NCBI GenBank assembly: GCA_965218935.1
Contig: CBDCMH010000013.1
Span: forward strand, 1 to 64,000
DNA length: 64,000 nucleotides
DNA from: JADFOI01 sp965218935
GTDB lineage: Bacteria; Acidobacteriota; UBA6911; RPQK01; JADFOI01
Reading direction: 5' to 3'
In this document: positions 53,038-61,353 of the stretch, piece by piece
Numbering within the stretch: position 1 is the first letter of the stretch
Layout: each line of letters opens with the position of its first letter
The notes under the pieces: model-generated
Told to the model about the DNA's origin: nothing
The model's database searches: none
What the model saw: only the letters and a program-made list of their open reading frames with translations
Translations under genes and position numbers: made by a program

Positions 53038-53589
53038 ATGGACAAGTTGATTGAGAAGATCCTGGAAGAACTGGGTGAAGATCCCAGGCGTGAAGGACTC
53101 AGGAAGACACCGGCTCGCGTGGTTGAAACATTGAAGTTCCTGACCAAGGGTTACACCGAGAATGTTGAGGAGATTCTCAAGGGCGCTCTCTTTGATGTCC
53201 AATATGACGAGATGGTGATCACCAGGAACATTGAGGTCTACAGCCTATGCGAGCACCACCTCCTGCCTTTCTTCGGGAAATGCCATGTGGGTTACCTGCC
53301 TTCCAAAAAAGTGATCGGCTTGAGCAAAGTAACTCGTCTCGTTGAACTGTTTGCACGGCGTCTGCAACTCCAGGAACGCCTCACTCAGCAAATCGCCCAC
53401 ACCATCAATGAGCAGGCAAATCCTCAGGGAGTCGGGGTGATCATTGAGGCCCAGCATCTGTGTATGATGATGCGGGGCGTTGAAAAACAGAACGCCAAAG
53501 TCACGACTTCGGCCCTGCTGGGAAAATTCCGGCAGGATCAGCGATCCCGGATGGAGTTCCTGAATTTGGTGAGGATTAACAGCCAATGA
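53038..53589 (+). CDS. folE: GTP cyclohydrolase I
   Basis: 183 residues. GTP to dihydroneopterin triphosphate, first step of folate and pterin synthesis. RREGLRKTPARVVE near 18, YSLCEHHLLPFFGKCHVGYLP near 63 with zinc-binding Cys and the CEHH catalytic His, and EAQHLCMMMRGVEK near 138 with the second zinc Cys. AAAGGAG precedes the start. It overlaps the VWA gene by ATGA. Confidence 0.97.
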   Translation: MDKLIEKILEELGEDPRREGLRKTPARVVETLKFLTKGYTENVEEILKGALFDVQYDEMVITRNIEVYSLCEHHLLPFFGKCHVGYLPSKKVIGLSKVTRLVELFARRLQLQERLTQQIAHTINEQANPQGVGVIIEAQHLCMMMRGVEKQNAKVTTSALLGKFRQDQRSRMEFLNLVRINSQ

Positions 53590-55046
53590 GGCGTTCGAGG
53601 CGAGCGTTTCATGTGCCCTCCAATTGCCGCACCCTATTGTTCTGGGTGCTGAGCTTCTCCTGCATCACCGCAGCCGCAGCCGCGCAATCATCCAGTCCAA
53701 TTCAAGGCGAAAGCATTCACGTAGACGTCAACCTGGCGACTTTGAAATTCATGGTGAAGGAGACCGAGGGGGGGCCCGTCAACCATTTGAATCAGGACCA
53801 CTTCCGAGTCTTCGAGCGTGGAGCGCTTCAGGAAATCATCTTCTTTGAGCCACCGCGCAACCGAGAAGGGGAGATGGCACTTCTCAGGCTCGCCTTCTTG
53901 ATTGACATGAGCGGCAGCACCCTCGCGACTCGGGCGGAAGAACTCACGGCGGCAGAGATCTTTCTGGACACTCTGCATGACTTCGCGGAAGTCGGCATCT
54001 TCGGTTTTACCGACGAACTGATTCCACTGCAAGACTTTACTTCCACGCGATCCCTGGCTCACAAAGCGTTAACGGAGGCTAGCGAGCGGCTGGGCCGTAC
54101 AGCCCTCTACAATTCGCTGAACGCACTCATCTTACGGATGAAGGGCCTTTCTGGAGCAGCCCGGAAAGTGGTGATTCTCATCTCGGACGGCATGGACGAC
54201 GCCTATCGAACCGCGCCTCAAAGCATCTCTTTGGCTCAGAGCAACGATGTGGTCATTTACACCGTTCTGGTCCCGTCGGCAGCCCAGCTTTACATTGGCC
54301 CCTCGACACCCCTTCCCCAACCGGGTGCTCCCACCTCTGCTGGCGACGATCGAGAAGCCAAGGAGCTGGCCTTTGCCAGTTTGTCGCTGAGGACCGACGG
54401 AGAGCACTTCAGTGGGTTTGAAGCGATCCTCAATTTTGGCGAGGTCATGGCTCAAATCAACGACGACGTGTTTGGCAACCTCTATTCGATAGGCTATTAC
54501 ACTGATGATCCTTATCGAAGGAGGGAGGAGCGCGATATTCGCGTGGAGATCGCATATCCCAACGCCCACATCCCCGCTCGATTTGAAACTCTCCCCGAGC
54601 GATCGTCGGTCAAGCAGGAGGTCATCGCTGCGCTTTTTAACGATGACGCGATGGACCGGATTCCCGGCAACCTCCACCTTGCCTTCCAAGAGATCGGCGC
54701 TGACCTGGACCTCTTACCTCAGCAGCGGCAGGGCGGGCAAATCGGACTCCCTTTTCGCATCAAGATCAGCCCCTTCAGTTTGCAGAGAACAGAAAAGGGG
54801 GATATTCAGACCGGATTCGGCGTTATAGCTCTGTTGTTTGATCAGCAAGGGAATGAAGTGGCCCGGTTGAGAGAGATTTTCCGCGTCAACCTGGAGGCCA
54901 AAGAGATCCGCGCTGGCCGCGGGATCATCTATTCCAATAAACTGTTCGCTCCTCCGGGGATCTATGCCCTCAAGGTGGCCCTCCTGGAGATGGCCACTTG
55001 GAACATGGCCGCTTTCGAAAATGGCGTGAGAATCAGGGAGCGCTAG
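53586..55046 (+). CDS. Secreted VWFA-related acidobacterial protein
   Basis: 486 residues with a signal peptide (about 1-33, FWVLSFSCITAAAAAQ). Residues 45-90 form a beta-sandwich with DHFRVFERGALQEIIFF, then a von Willebrand A domain from about 97 with the MIDAS motif DMSGSTLAT and ISDGMDDAYR near 200. Combined architecture and the VFERG-type lead-in match the VWFA-related domain described from Acidobacteria. Role in adhesion or protein interaction is inferred. It is co-translated with folE by ATGA, an odd pair, and its end overlaps the convergent DUF374 gene by 14 bp. Confidence 0.88.
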   Translation: MRRSRRAFHVPSNCRTLLFWVLSFSCITAAAAAQSSSPIQGESIHVDVNLATLKFMVKETEGGPVNHLNQDHFRVFERGALQEIIFFEPPRNREGEMALLRLAFLIDMSGSTLATRAEELTAAEIFLDTLHDFAEVGIFGFTDELIPLQDFTSTRSLAHKALTEASERLGRTALYNSLNALILRMKGLSGAARKVVILISDGMDDAYRTAPQSISLAQSNDVVIYTVLVPSAAQLYIGPSTPLPQPGAPTSAGDDREAKELAFASLSLRTDGEHFSGFEAILNFGEVMAQINDDVFGNLYSIGYYTDDPYRRREERDIRVEIAYPNAHIPARFETLPERSSVKQEVIAALFNDDAMDRIPGNLHLAFQEIGADLDLLPQQRQGGQIGLPFRIKISPFSLQRTEKGDIQTGFGVIALLFDQQGNEVARLREIFRVNLEAKEIRAGRGIIYSNKLFAPPGIYALKVALLEMATWNMAAFENGVRIRER

Positions 55047-55728
55047 CTCCTGGCCGGTCGTGTTTTGTCTGTCGTCCTTCCCAATACGCTTGGCTATACT
55101 CTCCAATTCGGTCCATCTCTTCCTGGTGACGAATCACCCAGCTCTCTTGGTCCTCTTCAGAGGAAACCATCAGAGGCTGGCCAATCTTGACCAGAACGAG
55201 GGTAAAGGGCTTGGGAATTTGGAACCTGTCCCAGCTGTTGAGACTCCAGAACCACTTGGGCTGCATATGAAAGGGCAGTATGGGCACCCCCGTTTTACGG
55301 GAAAGCCATACGGGCCCTGGCTTCGCTTTGTGCATTGGACCTCTGGGCCCATCCGAAGTAAAGGCCACGGTAAGCCCCTGTTGCACCTTGCGCCTTGCTT
55401 CCAACAAAGCCTTAACCGCACCTCTGCTACTTGAGCCGCGGGCCGGAATGAATCCCAGCTTCTTAATCACTCGGGCAATGATTTCCCCGTCAAAATGCCT
55501 GCTGGTCACCACAGCGATGTTCTGGAAACGCCAGAAATGCGCTGCACAAAAGACTTGATTGTGCCAGAAAGAGCCGATAACCGGCTCCTTTCTCTCTTTG
55601 AATTGCCTAACCCTTTCCCAGCCCTCTACCCGGTAGCGCAGAGTCGCTCCAATCAGTCGCACCGCTATCCATCCTGCAAGGCCCATCAGAGCGATCTCTA
55701 TCTTCTGCAGGGGGGTGAAGGTTTTCAA
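55033..55728 (-). CDS. DUF374 lysophospholipid acyltransferase-like protein
   Basis: 231 residues. An N-terminal hydrophobic helix (about 10-28) precedes the acyltransferase core: GSFWHNQVFCAAHFW near 52 (H-x-N-x variant of the HX4D box), SRHFDGEIIARVIKKLGF near 76, RGSSSRGAVKALLEA near 97 and FTSDGPRGP near 122. DUF374 proteins belong to the lysophospholipid acyltransferase superfamily; transfer to a lipid A or glycerolipid precursor is likely but unproven. Minus strand, ahead of tyrA in the opposite flank. Confidence 0.88.
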   Translation of the reverse strand: MKTFTPLQKIEIALMGLAGWIAVRLIGATLRYRVEGWERVRQFKERKEPVIGSFWHNQVFCAAHFWRFQNIAVVTSRHFDGEIIARVIKKLGFIPARGSSSRGAVKALLEARRKVQQGLTVAFTSDGPRGPMHKAKPGPVWLSRKTGVPILPFHMQPKWFWSLNSWDRFQIPKPFTLVLVKIGQPLMVSSEEDQESWVIRHQEEMDRIGEYSQAYWEGRQTKHDRPGASAP

Positions 55729-55782
55729 AGCTATAAGGCCACCCTTTCGGGTTTACTGGAATGCCCGTTTTAGAAAAAGCAT

Positions 55783-56571
55783 TCAGGGAGATGATGAAAG
55801 GTCCATCCCCTGGGACAAAGGGGGCTCCTCCTTGTCGCCGGAGAGTTCTTTGTCCAAGCTCAACAGCTCCTGGATGAATCGCTGCCGCCATTCTGCCGCG
55901 TAGGGATTTTCACGCTCTATATCAAGAAACAGTTGGTCCGTATCATGCTGCACCGTCCTGACCAACTGATCAAAGGCCTCTGGTCCTGGCGTAGAGATGG
56001 CCTGTGAAGTCCACTTCAGCTGTTTCATCACCTGAGCAATCAAATGGAAGACGGCCTGGCTTTTCGCTATCTGTTGGTCGTGCTCCTCGGGGGTCACCTC
56101 TATGGTCACCAACTGCAGTTTCTGTAGATACTGCCGAATGGTGTCATACGCTTCCTGCTCGATTCGCGCGGGACTCAGAGCGATTTTCAGACCCGCCACA
56201 CCCTCTTTGCCGCTGTCTGGGCCAAAGAGCGGATGTGTGCCCAGGATTTGGACCGGCTCGGGAAGATGAGCCAGCATCCATTCAATGGGCCGCTTTTTGA
56301 CACTGCAGGTATCCACGACGATCTGCCCTTTTTGAAGATAGATGGCCATCCTTTTACAGATGTTCTCCAGGGCTGAGATGGGCACACACAGAACAATCAA
56401 GGGAGCGGAAAGGACTTCTTCGAAAGTTGTCGCTTCTGGAATGTCCTGGAGCTGCAGCGAGTTGGAATCGTGCACCAGTACTTTTTTATCGCGGCGCAGG
56501 TGTTCGTAAGCCATCTTGCCAAAGCGCCCAAATCCCAACAGTCCAATGGTTTCGATTTTCACGGGCTGCAA
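55783..56571 (-). CDS. tyrA: Prephenate dehydrogenase
   Basis: 262 residues. GLLGFGRFGKMAYEHL is the NAD(P) fold, LIVLCVPISALENICK near 60 and VDTCSVKKRPIEWM near 87 complete it; LGTHPLFGPDSG near 110 holds the conserved His that assists decarboxylation of prephenate. No chorismate mutase or ACT domain is attached, giving the short monofunctional form. It starts with TTG or with GTG three codons later. Tyrosine synthesis. Confidence 0.85.
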   Translation of the reverse strand: MQPVKIETIGLLGFGRFGKMAYEHLRRDKKVLVHDSNSLQLQDIPEATTFEEVLSAPLIVLCVPISALENICKRMAIYLQKGQIVVDTCSVKKRPIEWMLAHLPEPVQILGTHPLFGPDSGKEGVAGLKIALSPARIEQEAYDTIRQYLQKLQLVTIEVTPEEHDQQIAKSQAVFHLIAQVMKQLKWTSQAISTPGPEAFDQLVRTVQHDTDQLFLDIERENPYAAEWRQRFIQELLSLDKELSGDKEEPPLSQGMDLSSSP

Positions 56572-56592
56572 TTATATAATAAAGACTCTCCA

Positions 56593-57246
56593 ATGCCCGA
56601 GAACGCAATTTTCAGTTACCGCACTTCGGAAACAAAGGTAACCCTTTTTGACCCTCATCATGAGCTTTGGGAAGAGTGTGAAGCTGCAGCCATTGATCGG
56701 TATTGGGACGGGAGATCAGCCCTGCGTGAGAAGGGCCATAACTGGATGAACCTGACCTGCGTCCGTTCCTTGTGGAACGAGCAGGCCGTCTTTTTCTACT
56801 TTGAATCCTGGTTTGACTCCCTCAACGTTAATCCTGGATGGAGTAAAGAGACTGCAACGGAAGGTCTTTGGAATAAAGATGTGGTCGAGGTATTTCTAAA
56901 ACCAGGTGCGGCCGCCAACTACTTCGAAATCGAAGTCGGCCCTCTTGGGCAGTGGGCGGATATGAGAATCGTAGAGCCTCGCGTGGAGGTAGACCTTGAG
57001 TGGAACTCCGATCTTGAGCTGGAAACCTTTTTGAACGAGCATGAATCGATCTGGAGGGTATTTCTGGGATTATCCTACGACTCGATTTGGGAAACGCCAC
57101 CCGAGGTGGGCAAATCCTGGCGAGTGAATCTTTATCGAATCGCCGGGAAAAAGCCTGATCGGGAATATCTGGCCTGGAGGCCTACCTTCACCGGACAACC
57201 TGATTTTCATGTACCCGCTTCCTTTGGCCATCTGATTTTTGTTTAG
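56593..57246 (+). CDS. CBM9-like carbohydrate-binding family protein
   Basis: 217 residues, no signal peptide. NWMNLTCVRSLWNEQAVFFYF, LWNKDVVEVFLKPG and YFEIEVGPLGQW form the beta-sandwich typical of the CBM9-like/DOMON sugar-binding group. Here it stands alone, without a catalytic or export domain, so binding of a sugar or a scaffolding role in the cytoplasm is inferred. It is divergent from tyrA. Its TAG stop is TA plus the first G of a ten-base family C end. Confidence 0.75.
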   Translation: MPENAIFSYRTSETKVTLFDPHHELWEECEAAAIDRYWDGRSALREKGHNWMNLTCVRSLWNEQAVFFYFESWFDSLNVNPGWSKETATEGLWNKDVVEVFLKPGAAANYFEIEVGPLGQWADMRIVEPRVEVDLEWNSDLELETFLNEHESIWRVFLGLSYDSIWETPPEVGKSWRVNLYRIAGKKPDREYLAWRPTFTGQPDFHVPASFGHLIFV

Positions 57247-57255
57247 TGTCTCGTC
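57246..57255. repeat. Solo family C end
   Basis: GTGTCTCGTC, identical to the tip of elements C1 and C4, preceded by TA in the CBM9-like TAG stop. The other end is absent; the rnhB ATG begins at once. A ten-base match could be chance, but the stop-codon position mirrors the other insertions. Confidence 0.35.
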
Positions 57256-58227
57256 ATGGACCTTGACCCATCCAGACTTTCAGTTGCCGAAATCCGAAAG
57301 CATTTCCTCGATCAAGAGAGCTCTGCGCCGCCTGGCCTTCTGGCTAAATTGCAAAGGGATCCGCGAGAGGGCGTTCGCAAGATTTACCACCATTTAAAGA
57401 CCCGGAGGAAGGGAGAGAAAGAGGAGCGGCGCCGCATCGAGTCCATGCTAAACTTGGAGCGTGTTCTGTGGAACTCAGGAGTCCAGCATATTGCCGGCGC
57501 CGACGAGGTTGGGGTTGGGCCTCTGGCCGGACCGGTGGTCGCCGCTGCGGTTGTTTTTCCTCCCGGCACCTTCATCGCGGGAGTGAATGATTCCAAGCGC
57601 TTGAGCCCCAAGATTCGTCAGAAGGTTGTCCAAGCCATTCGCCAGAAGGCCCTGGGAATTGGGGTTGGATTGGCTGAGGTTGCCGAAATCGATGAACTCA
57701 ATGTTTACCATGCCGGCATACTCGCCATGAAACGGGCCGTGGAAAGCCTTCCCCTATGCCCAGACCACCTGCTTGTGGATGCCAGAGAAATCCCAGGGCT
57801 CTCCATACCCCAGAACAAGTTTAGCAAAGGGGACGGCCTCAGCTTTTCGATCGCCGCTGCATCGATTGTGGCTAAAACTTACCGGGACCAACTGATGGTC
57901 GACCTCGGGCAAACCTATCCCCAATATGGATTTCACCGAAACAAAGGCTACGGTACCAAAGAGCACCAAAAGGCCATCCAGGAGCATGGTCCTTCCGTCA
58001 TCCATCGCAAATCCTTCACCTTCATCCAAGAACTTTGCGGGGAATATTCCGATTTGTTTCACGCGCTGGGGGGAAAAGCGCGGCGACTCTCTTCAGCAAG
58101 AGAAAGGGCCGCCTTGGAAAAGGAATGTGAAGCCGCGGATTCGCAGCTGAGCCGGCGGGAGAGACGCAAACTCAAGCTGCTCCTGGCCAGAAGTTGGAGC
58201 CGCATACAACTCTCGGAGCCCACATGA
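57256..58227 (+). CDS. rnhB: Ribonuclease HII with extended N- and C-termini
   Basis: 323 residues, longer than the usual 200-260. Residues 1-75 are a helical lead-in like that of Bacillus-type RnhB, the core covers 76-270, and a basic helical tail covers 275-323. Catalytic acidic residues are in GADEVGVGPLAGPV (about 80) and LLVDAREIPG (about 175); SIAAASIVAKTYRD and HRNKGYGTKEH follow. The motif that senses the ribonucleotide 2'-OH is normally GRG; here it reads GVG. It removes ribonucleotides from DNA. It overlaps pcm by ATGA. Confidence 0.92.
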   Translation: MDLDPSRLSVAEIRKHFLDQESSAPPGLLAKLQRDPREGVRKIYHHLKTRRKGEKEERRRIESMLNLERVLWNSGVQHIAGADEVGVGPLAGPVVAAAVVFPPGTFIAGVNDSKRLSPKIRQKVVQAIRQKALGIGVGLAEVAEIDELNVYHAGILAMKRAVESLPLCPDHLLVDAREIPGLSIPQNKFSKGDGLSFSIAAASIVAKTYRDQLMVDLGQTYPQYGFHRNKGYGTKEHQKAIQEHGPSVIHRKSFTFIQELCGEYSDLFHALGGKARRLSSARERAALEKECEAADSQLSRRERRKLKLLLARSWSRIQLSEPT

Positions 58228-58886
58228 GCGATTCTTATCGGTTCGAGCGGGAGCGCATGGTAGAGCATCAGTTGAAGAAAAGAGGCATCCACAACGCTCA
58301 GCTACTGGAGGCTTTCAAGAGAGTTCCGCGGCACCTGTTCGTTCCCGAAAATCTGAGAGACCAGGCCTATGCAGACGGTCCTTTGCCTATTGGGGAAGGG
58401 CAAACGATCAGCCAACCCTATATGACCGCCATCATGACCCAATCGGCCCAGGTGGTGCCGGGAAATCGAGTCCTGGAGATCGGTTCCGGCAGTGGTTATC
58501 AGAGTGCCATCCTGGCTGAGCTGGGCGCTGAAGTCTACACCATTGAAAGAATCCCGGAGCTTCTCGAGCGCGCCCGGCAGGCTCTGCGACATCTCAATTA
58601 CCCTCGAGTCCATACACGAATGGGGAACGGCACCTTGGGATGGGAGGACGAAGCCCCCTTTGACGTTATTCTCGTCACGGCTGGAGCCCCCGAGACTCCC
58701 AGGCCACTGCTGGAACAGCTGGTCGTCGGGGGTAGACTGGTGATCCCTCTGGAAGAAGGCTATTCTCAGGTGCTTTACGTCGTAAGAAGGAGCAAGGAAG
58801 GATTCCACAAGGAACGAGGTGAGCGCTGCACTTTTGTGCCTCTCATTGGTGAGCACGGCTGGAAAAAGGAACCGAAAGTGCGGTGA
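58224..58886 (+). CDS. pcm: Protein-L-isoaspartate O-methyltransferase
   Basis: 220 residues. It repairs isoaspartyl residues using SAM. VPRHLFVPENLRDQAYADGP near 34, GEGQTISQPYMTAIMTQ near 57 and LEIGSGSGYQSAILAELG near 84 are the hallmark motifs. ATG 58224 overlaps the rnhB stop (ATGA); upstream codons are open but lie inside rnhB. Standard length and intact SAM-binding loop. Confidence 0.95.
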   Translation: MSDSYRFERERMVEHQLKKRGIHNAQLLEAFKRVPRHLFVPENLRDQAYADGPLPIGEGQTISQPYMTAIMTQSAQVVPGNRVLEIGSGSGYQSAILAELGAEVYTIERIPELLERARQALRHLNYPRVHTRMGNGTLGWEDEAPFDVILVTAGAPETPRPLLEQLVVGGRLVIPLEEGYSQVLYVVRRSKEGFHKERGERCTFVPLIGEHGWKKEPKVR

Positions 58887-58895
58887 GTGACGCTG

Positions 58896-60155
58896 TTAAT
58901 CCTGTTTCTCTGACGTCTCTAGAGTCGGGATCAGCCCATCTGCCGCCCAGCTGGCCAGCTGGGCTTCCAGCCGGGCCCCTGTCTGAGAGGTTGGCGTAAT
59001 CTCCAAAAAACGACGATATTCAGCAGCAGCGAGGATAAAGTCTCCCTTTTGGGCCATGATCCATCCCAGAATATAGTGGGCTAACGGGTAGTTTTCGGCG
59101 GTACTGCTCTTTTGGACCTGCAACACCGACTCTTCGGCAACATCAAGCCTTCCCAAAGAGCTATTGGCCAGCGCATGAAAATAGTGGGCTCGGACCAGCT
59201 GAGAGTCGAGTTCAAGAGCCTGCCCACTGAACTGAGCGGCCTCTTCCCAGCGCCCCTGATCTATTTCCAACATAGCCAATGCAATATAGGGATTGGCGTA
59301 CTCGGGGTCAGCGGACATCGCCTGCTCAAAAGCCTGTCGGGCGGGAGTGCGGTCCTGGAGTTCCAGGCGGACTTCTCCCAGCAGATGCCAGGCCGCGGCA
59401 AACTCAGGATAGATCTTTACAGCCTTCTCGAGTTCTTCGCTGGTCTTCTTAAAGTTGACCTTTTTCTTGCCCAACTCCTTCAAGGCTTTTTCGTACGCCT
59501 TCTTGGCATCTTTGGGAGCGGCCAGGGTTTTTAAGCTGATGGTGGCAGTCTGCGCTCTGGTGGAGCGGTGGAGCACAATGACGCCTACGTCAGGGTTGTC
59601 CAGAGCTCGTCGTGGGCCCAGGTGAATCTTGTCTGATCGGAAACCTGCCAGCTCCGCCTCTAATTCACAGGCACTGAGATTGACCGAGTCTCCACGCATC
59701 GATCCCAGGGTGTCAGGGAAACCACTGTTGGCACTGCTGCCGCCAGCCATCCCTCCGCCCAGTTGCGAGTAGGTCGCAGAGGATATCGACGCGTCAATGG
59801 GCAACTGGGTATTGACGCCCGAACCTCCAAAGTCGATCTGAAAACCGAAGGAACCTCCGACGGAGGTGTAGACCTGCTGGATTGTGGTACCCTGGCAAAC
59901 GAGTCCCACCTGTGTGGGTTCTGCAGGCGGCTCGCCATCGTCCAAGACAACCTTTCCGGAAAGAAACACCGGCCTCCGAAACTGACGGTTTCCGCGGGGT
60001 TGTCCGCTCTGAGAGCTACTCCGGTCACCTGATGAGGGTTCCTGGCCCTGGCCTTGGCCTCCTTGGCCTCCTTGGCCTTGGCCCGTATCTTGCGCCAGCC
60101 CCCAACCCGAAAGCAGGCAAAGGAACATTAGAACAAGAAGCACGCGCTGGCCCAT
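58896..60155 (-). CDS. Secreted TPR protein
   Basis: 419 residues. Signal peptide (about 1-21, MFLCLLSGWGLAQ), then a Gly/Gln-rich stretch (GQGQGGQGGQGQG), a beta-sandwich domain to about 200 that looks like a carboxypeptidase-regulatory-like fold (FLSGKVVLDDGEPPAEPTQV), and at least four TPR units from 225 (AAWHLLGEVRLELQDRTPAR, PYIALAMLEIDQGRWEEAA). A periplasmic or surface scaffold is likely; the function is unknown. Strong ribosome binding site (TAAGGAGG) and its own promoter. Confidence 0.8.
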   Translation of the reverse strand: MGQRVLLVLMFLCLLSGWGLAQDTGQGQGGQGGQGQGQEPSSGDRSSSQSGQPRGNRQFRRPVFLSGKVVLDDGEPPAEPTQVGLVCQGTTIQQVYTSVGGSFGFQIDFGGSGVNTQLPIDASISSATYSQLGGGMAGGSSANSGFPDTLGSMRGDSVNLSACELEAELAGFRSDKIHLGPRRALDNPDVGVIVLHRSTRAQTATISLKTLAAPKDAKKAYEKALKELGKKKVNFKKTSEELEKAVKIYPEFAAAWHLLGEVRLELQDRTPARQAFEQAMSADPEYANPYIALAMLEIDQGRWEEAAQFSGQALELDSQLVRAHYFHALANSSLGRLDVAEESVLQVQKSSTAENYPLAHYILGWIMAQKGDFILAAAEYRRFLEITPTSQTGARLEAQLASWAADGLIPTLETSEKQD

Positions 60156-60203
60156 AGAAGCCTCCTTAAATGACGAGAGGAGCGGCCATCTGTTGATGGT
60201 CCA

Positions 60204-60232
60204 TTATTACTATAGTTTGAGCTTCTTGTCCA
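60204..60232 (-). promoter_or_regulatory. Candidate promoter of the secreted TPR gene
   Basis: On the minus strand TGGACA (60232-60227), a 17-bp spacer, then TAATAA (60209-60204), about 48 bp before the ATG. The remainder of the gap up to the tRNA (60233-60487) shows nothing I can assign. Confidence 0.4.
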
Positions 60233-60486
60233 CTGTTATCGTTTGCAAGGGGGCGGGGGATTTTAATGAACTTTTTTGCAAACCTGACGTCTCTAGATAA
60301 ACAGATGGTGTGGGGAGGGGACAGTATCTTCTCTCCTTCTTGAAAGCCCAATGGAGCACCTGCAGTTACTGGCTTCTCCTCACCTGTCCGCCCCCGACCC
60401 ATTCTGAGGGGTAGGGTAGGTACCCCCCCCCGCAGTACCTAGCGAAGTGCTACTCAAGCACTGGATTCTGCGCTATAGACCCAATC

Positions 60487-60577
<91 letters not shown>

Positions 60578-60620
60578 GAATGGCGGCTCACGAAGTGTTC
60601 CGAAAGGATGCTGTATTGTA

Positions 60621-61203
60621 GGGTCGGGGGGACTACCTTCAAACCCTGGATGTGACGGACGTGAAAGCGGTGCGCAATGGGGCAGCTAAGGCCCAGGTGT
60701 GGGTCCTGGAAGCGATGAAGCTGCTTCAGAAGCGCTCGCCCTTCCCTTGGCTGGGGATGGCTTCGGACAACGGCAGCGAGTTCATCAACAAGCACTTGAT
60801 TCGTTTTTGTGAGCAGGAAAAGATCAGCTTCAGCCGAACCCGCCCCTCGCGCAAGAATGACAACCCTTATGTGGAGCAGAAAAACTATTCGGTGGTTCGG
60901 CGGGCCGTGGGTTATGCTCGCTACGAGGGAGAGCGAGAACAGGAGCTGGTGAACGAGTTGTACGAGCTGCGACTGCAGATCAACTTTTTCAAGCCGGTCA
61001 TGAAGATGGTGGCCAAGCAACGTCGAGGGTCTCGGATCTGGAAAAAGTATGATGTTTGATCTGCGAGTCCCCTGAGGTGGCGGACAAGATCAAGCGGGAA
61101 CTGGCCCGAGAGTATGCTCAATCCGGCCCAGCTGGCACGGCAGATCGGCTGGCTTCTCAAAACTCCTGAGCAGAAGAAACGATGGGAAGCGGGCTGGATG
61201 TGA
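60621..61203 (+). pseudogene. IS transposase remnant
   Basis: The DDE part SDNGSEFINKHLIRFCEQEK and NDNPYVEQKNYSVVRR is nearly identical to the intact transposase, but the first half is missing, GWTEVRA is lost near the junction, and a deletion after KKYDV shifts the frame before the C-terminal RWEAGWM. It cannot make active protein. Confidence 0.9.
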
Positions 61204-61341
61204 AAATCTTTCTCTTGCTGCAGGCTGCGGGTGTTGGGCAAGGGGTTGCCACTCCTCTGGTTGGTGCTTTTTACCAACTTTTTTCCCTTTCGGATGATTC
61301 TTAGTGAGGCAACGAATACCCTTTGGAATAGCGTGAGGCAA
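60621..61341 (+). mobile_element. Decayed second copy of the integrase-type IS
   Basis: About 720 bp matching the second half of the IS at 31953-33409, in the opposite orientation. It starts abruptly within the transposase gene and keeps the double terminal motif at its right end (TTAGTGAGGCAAC, then GCGTGAGGCAAC). Short internal deletions remove codons in at least three places. It lies between tRNA-Ser and the amber-interrupted gene. Confidence 0.88.
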
Positions 61342-61353
61342 CGGGACCGACCA

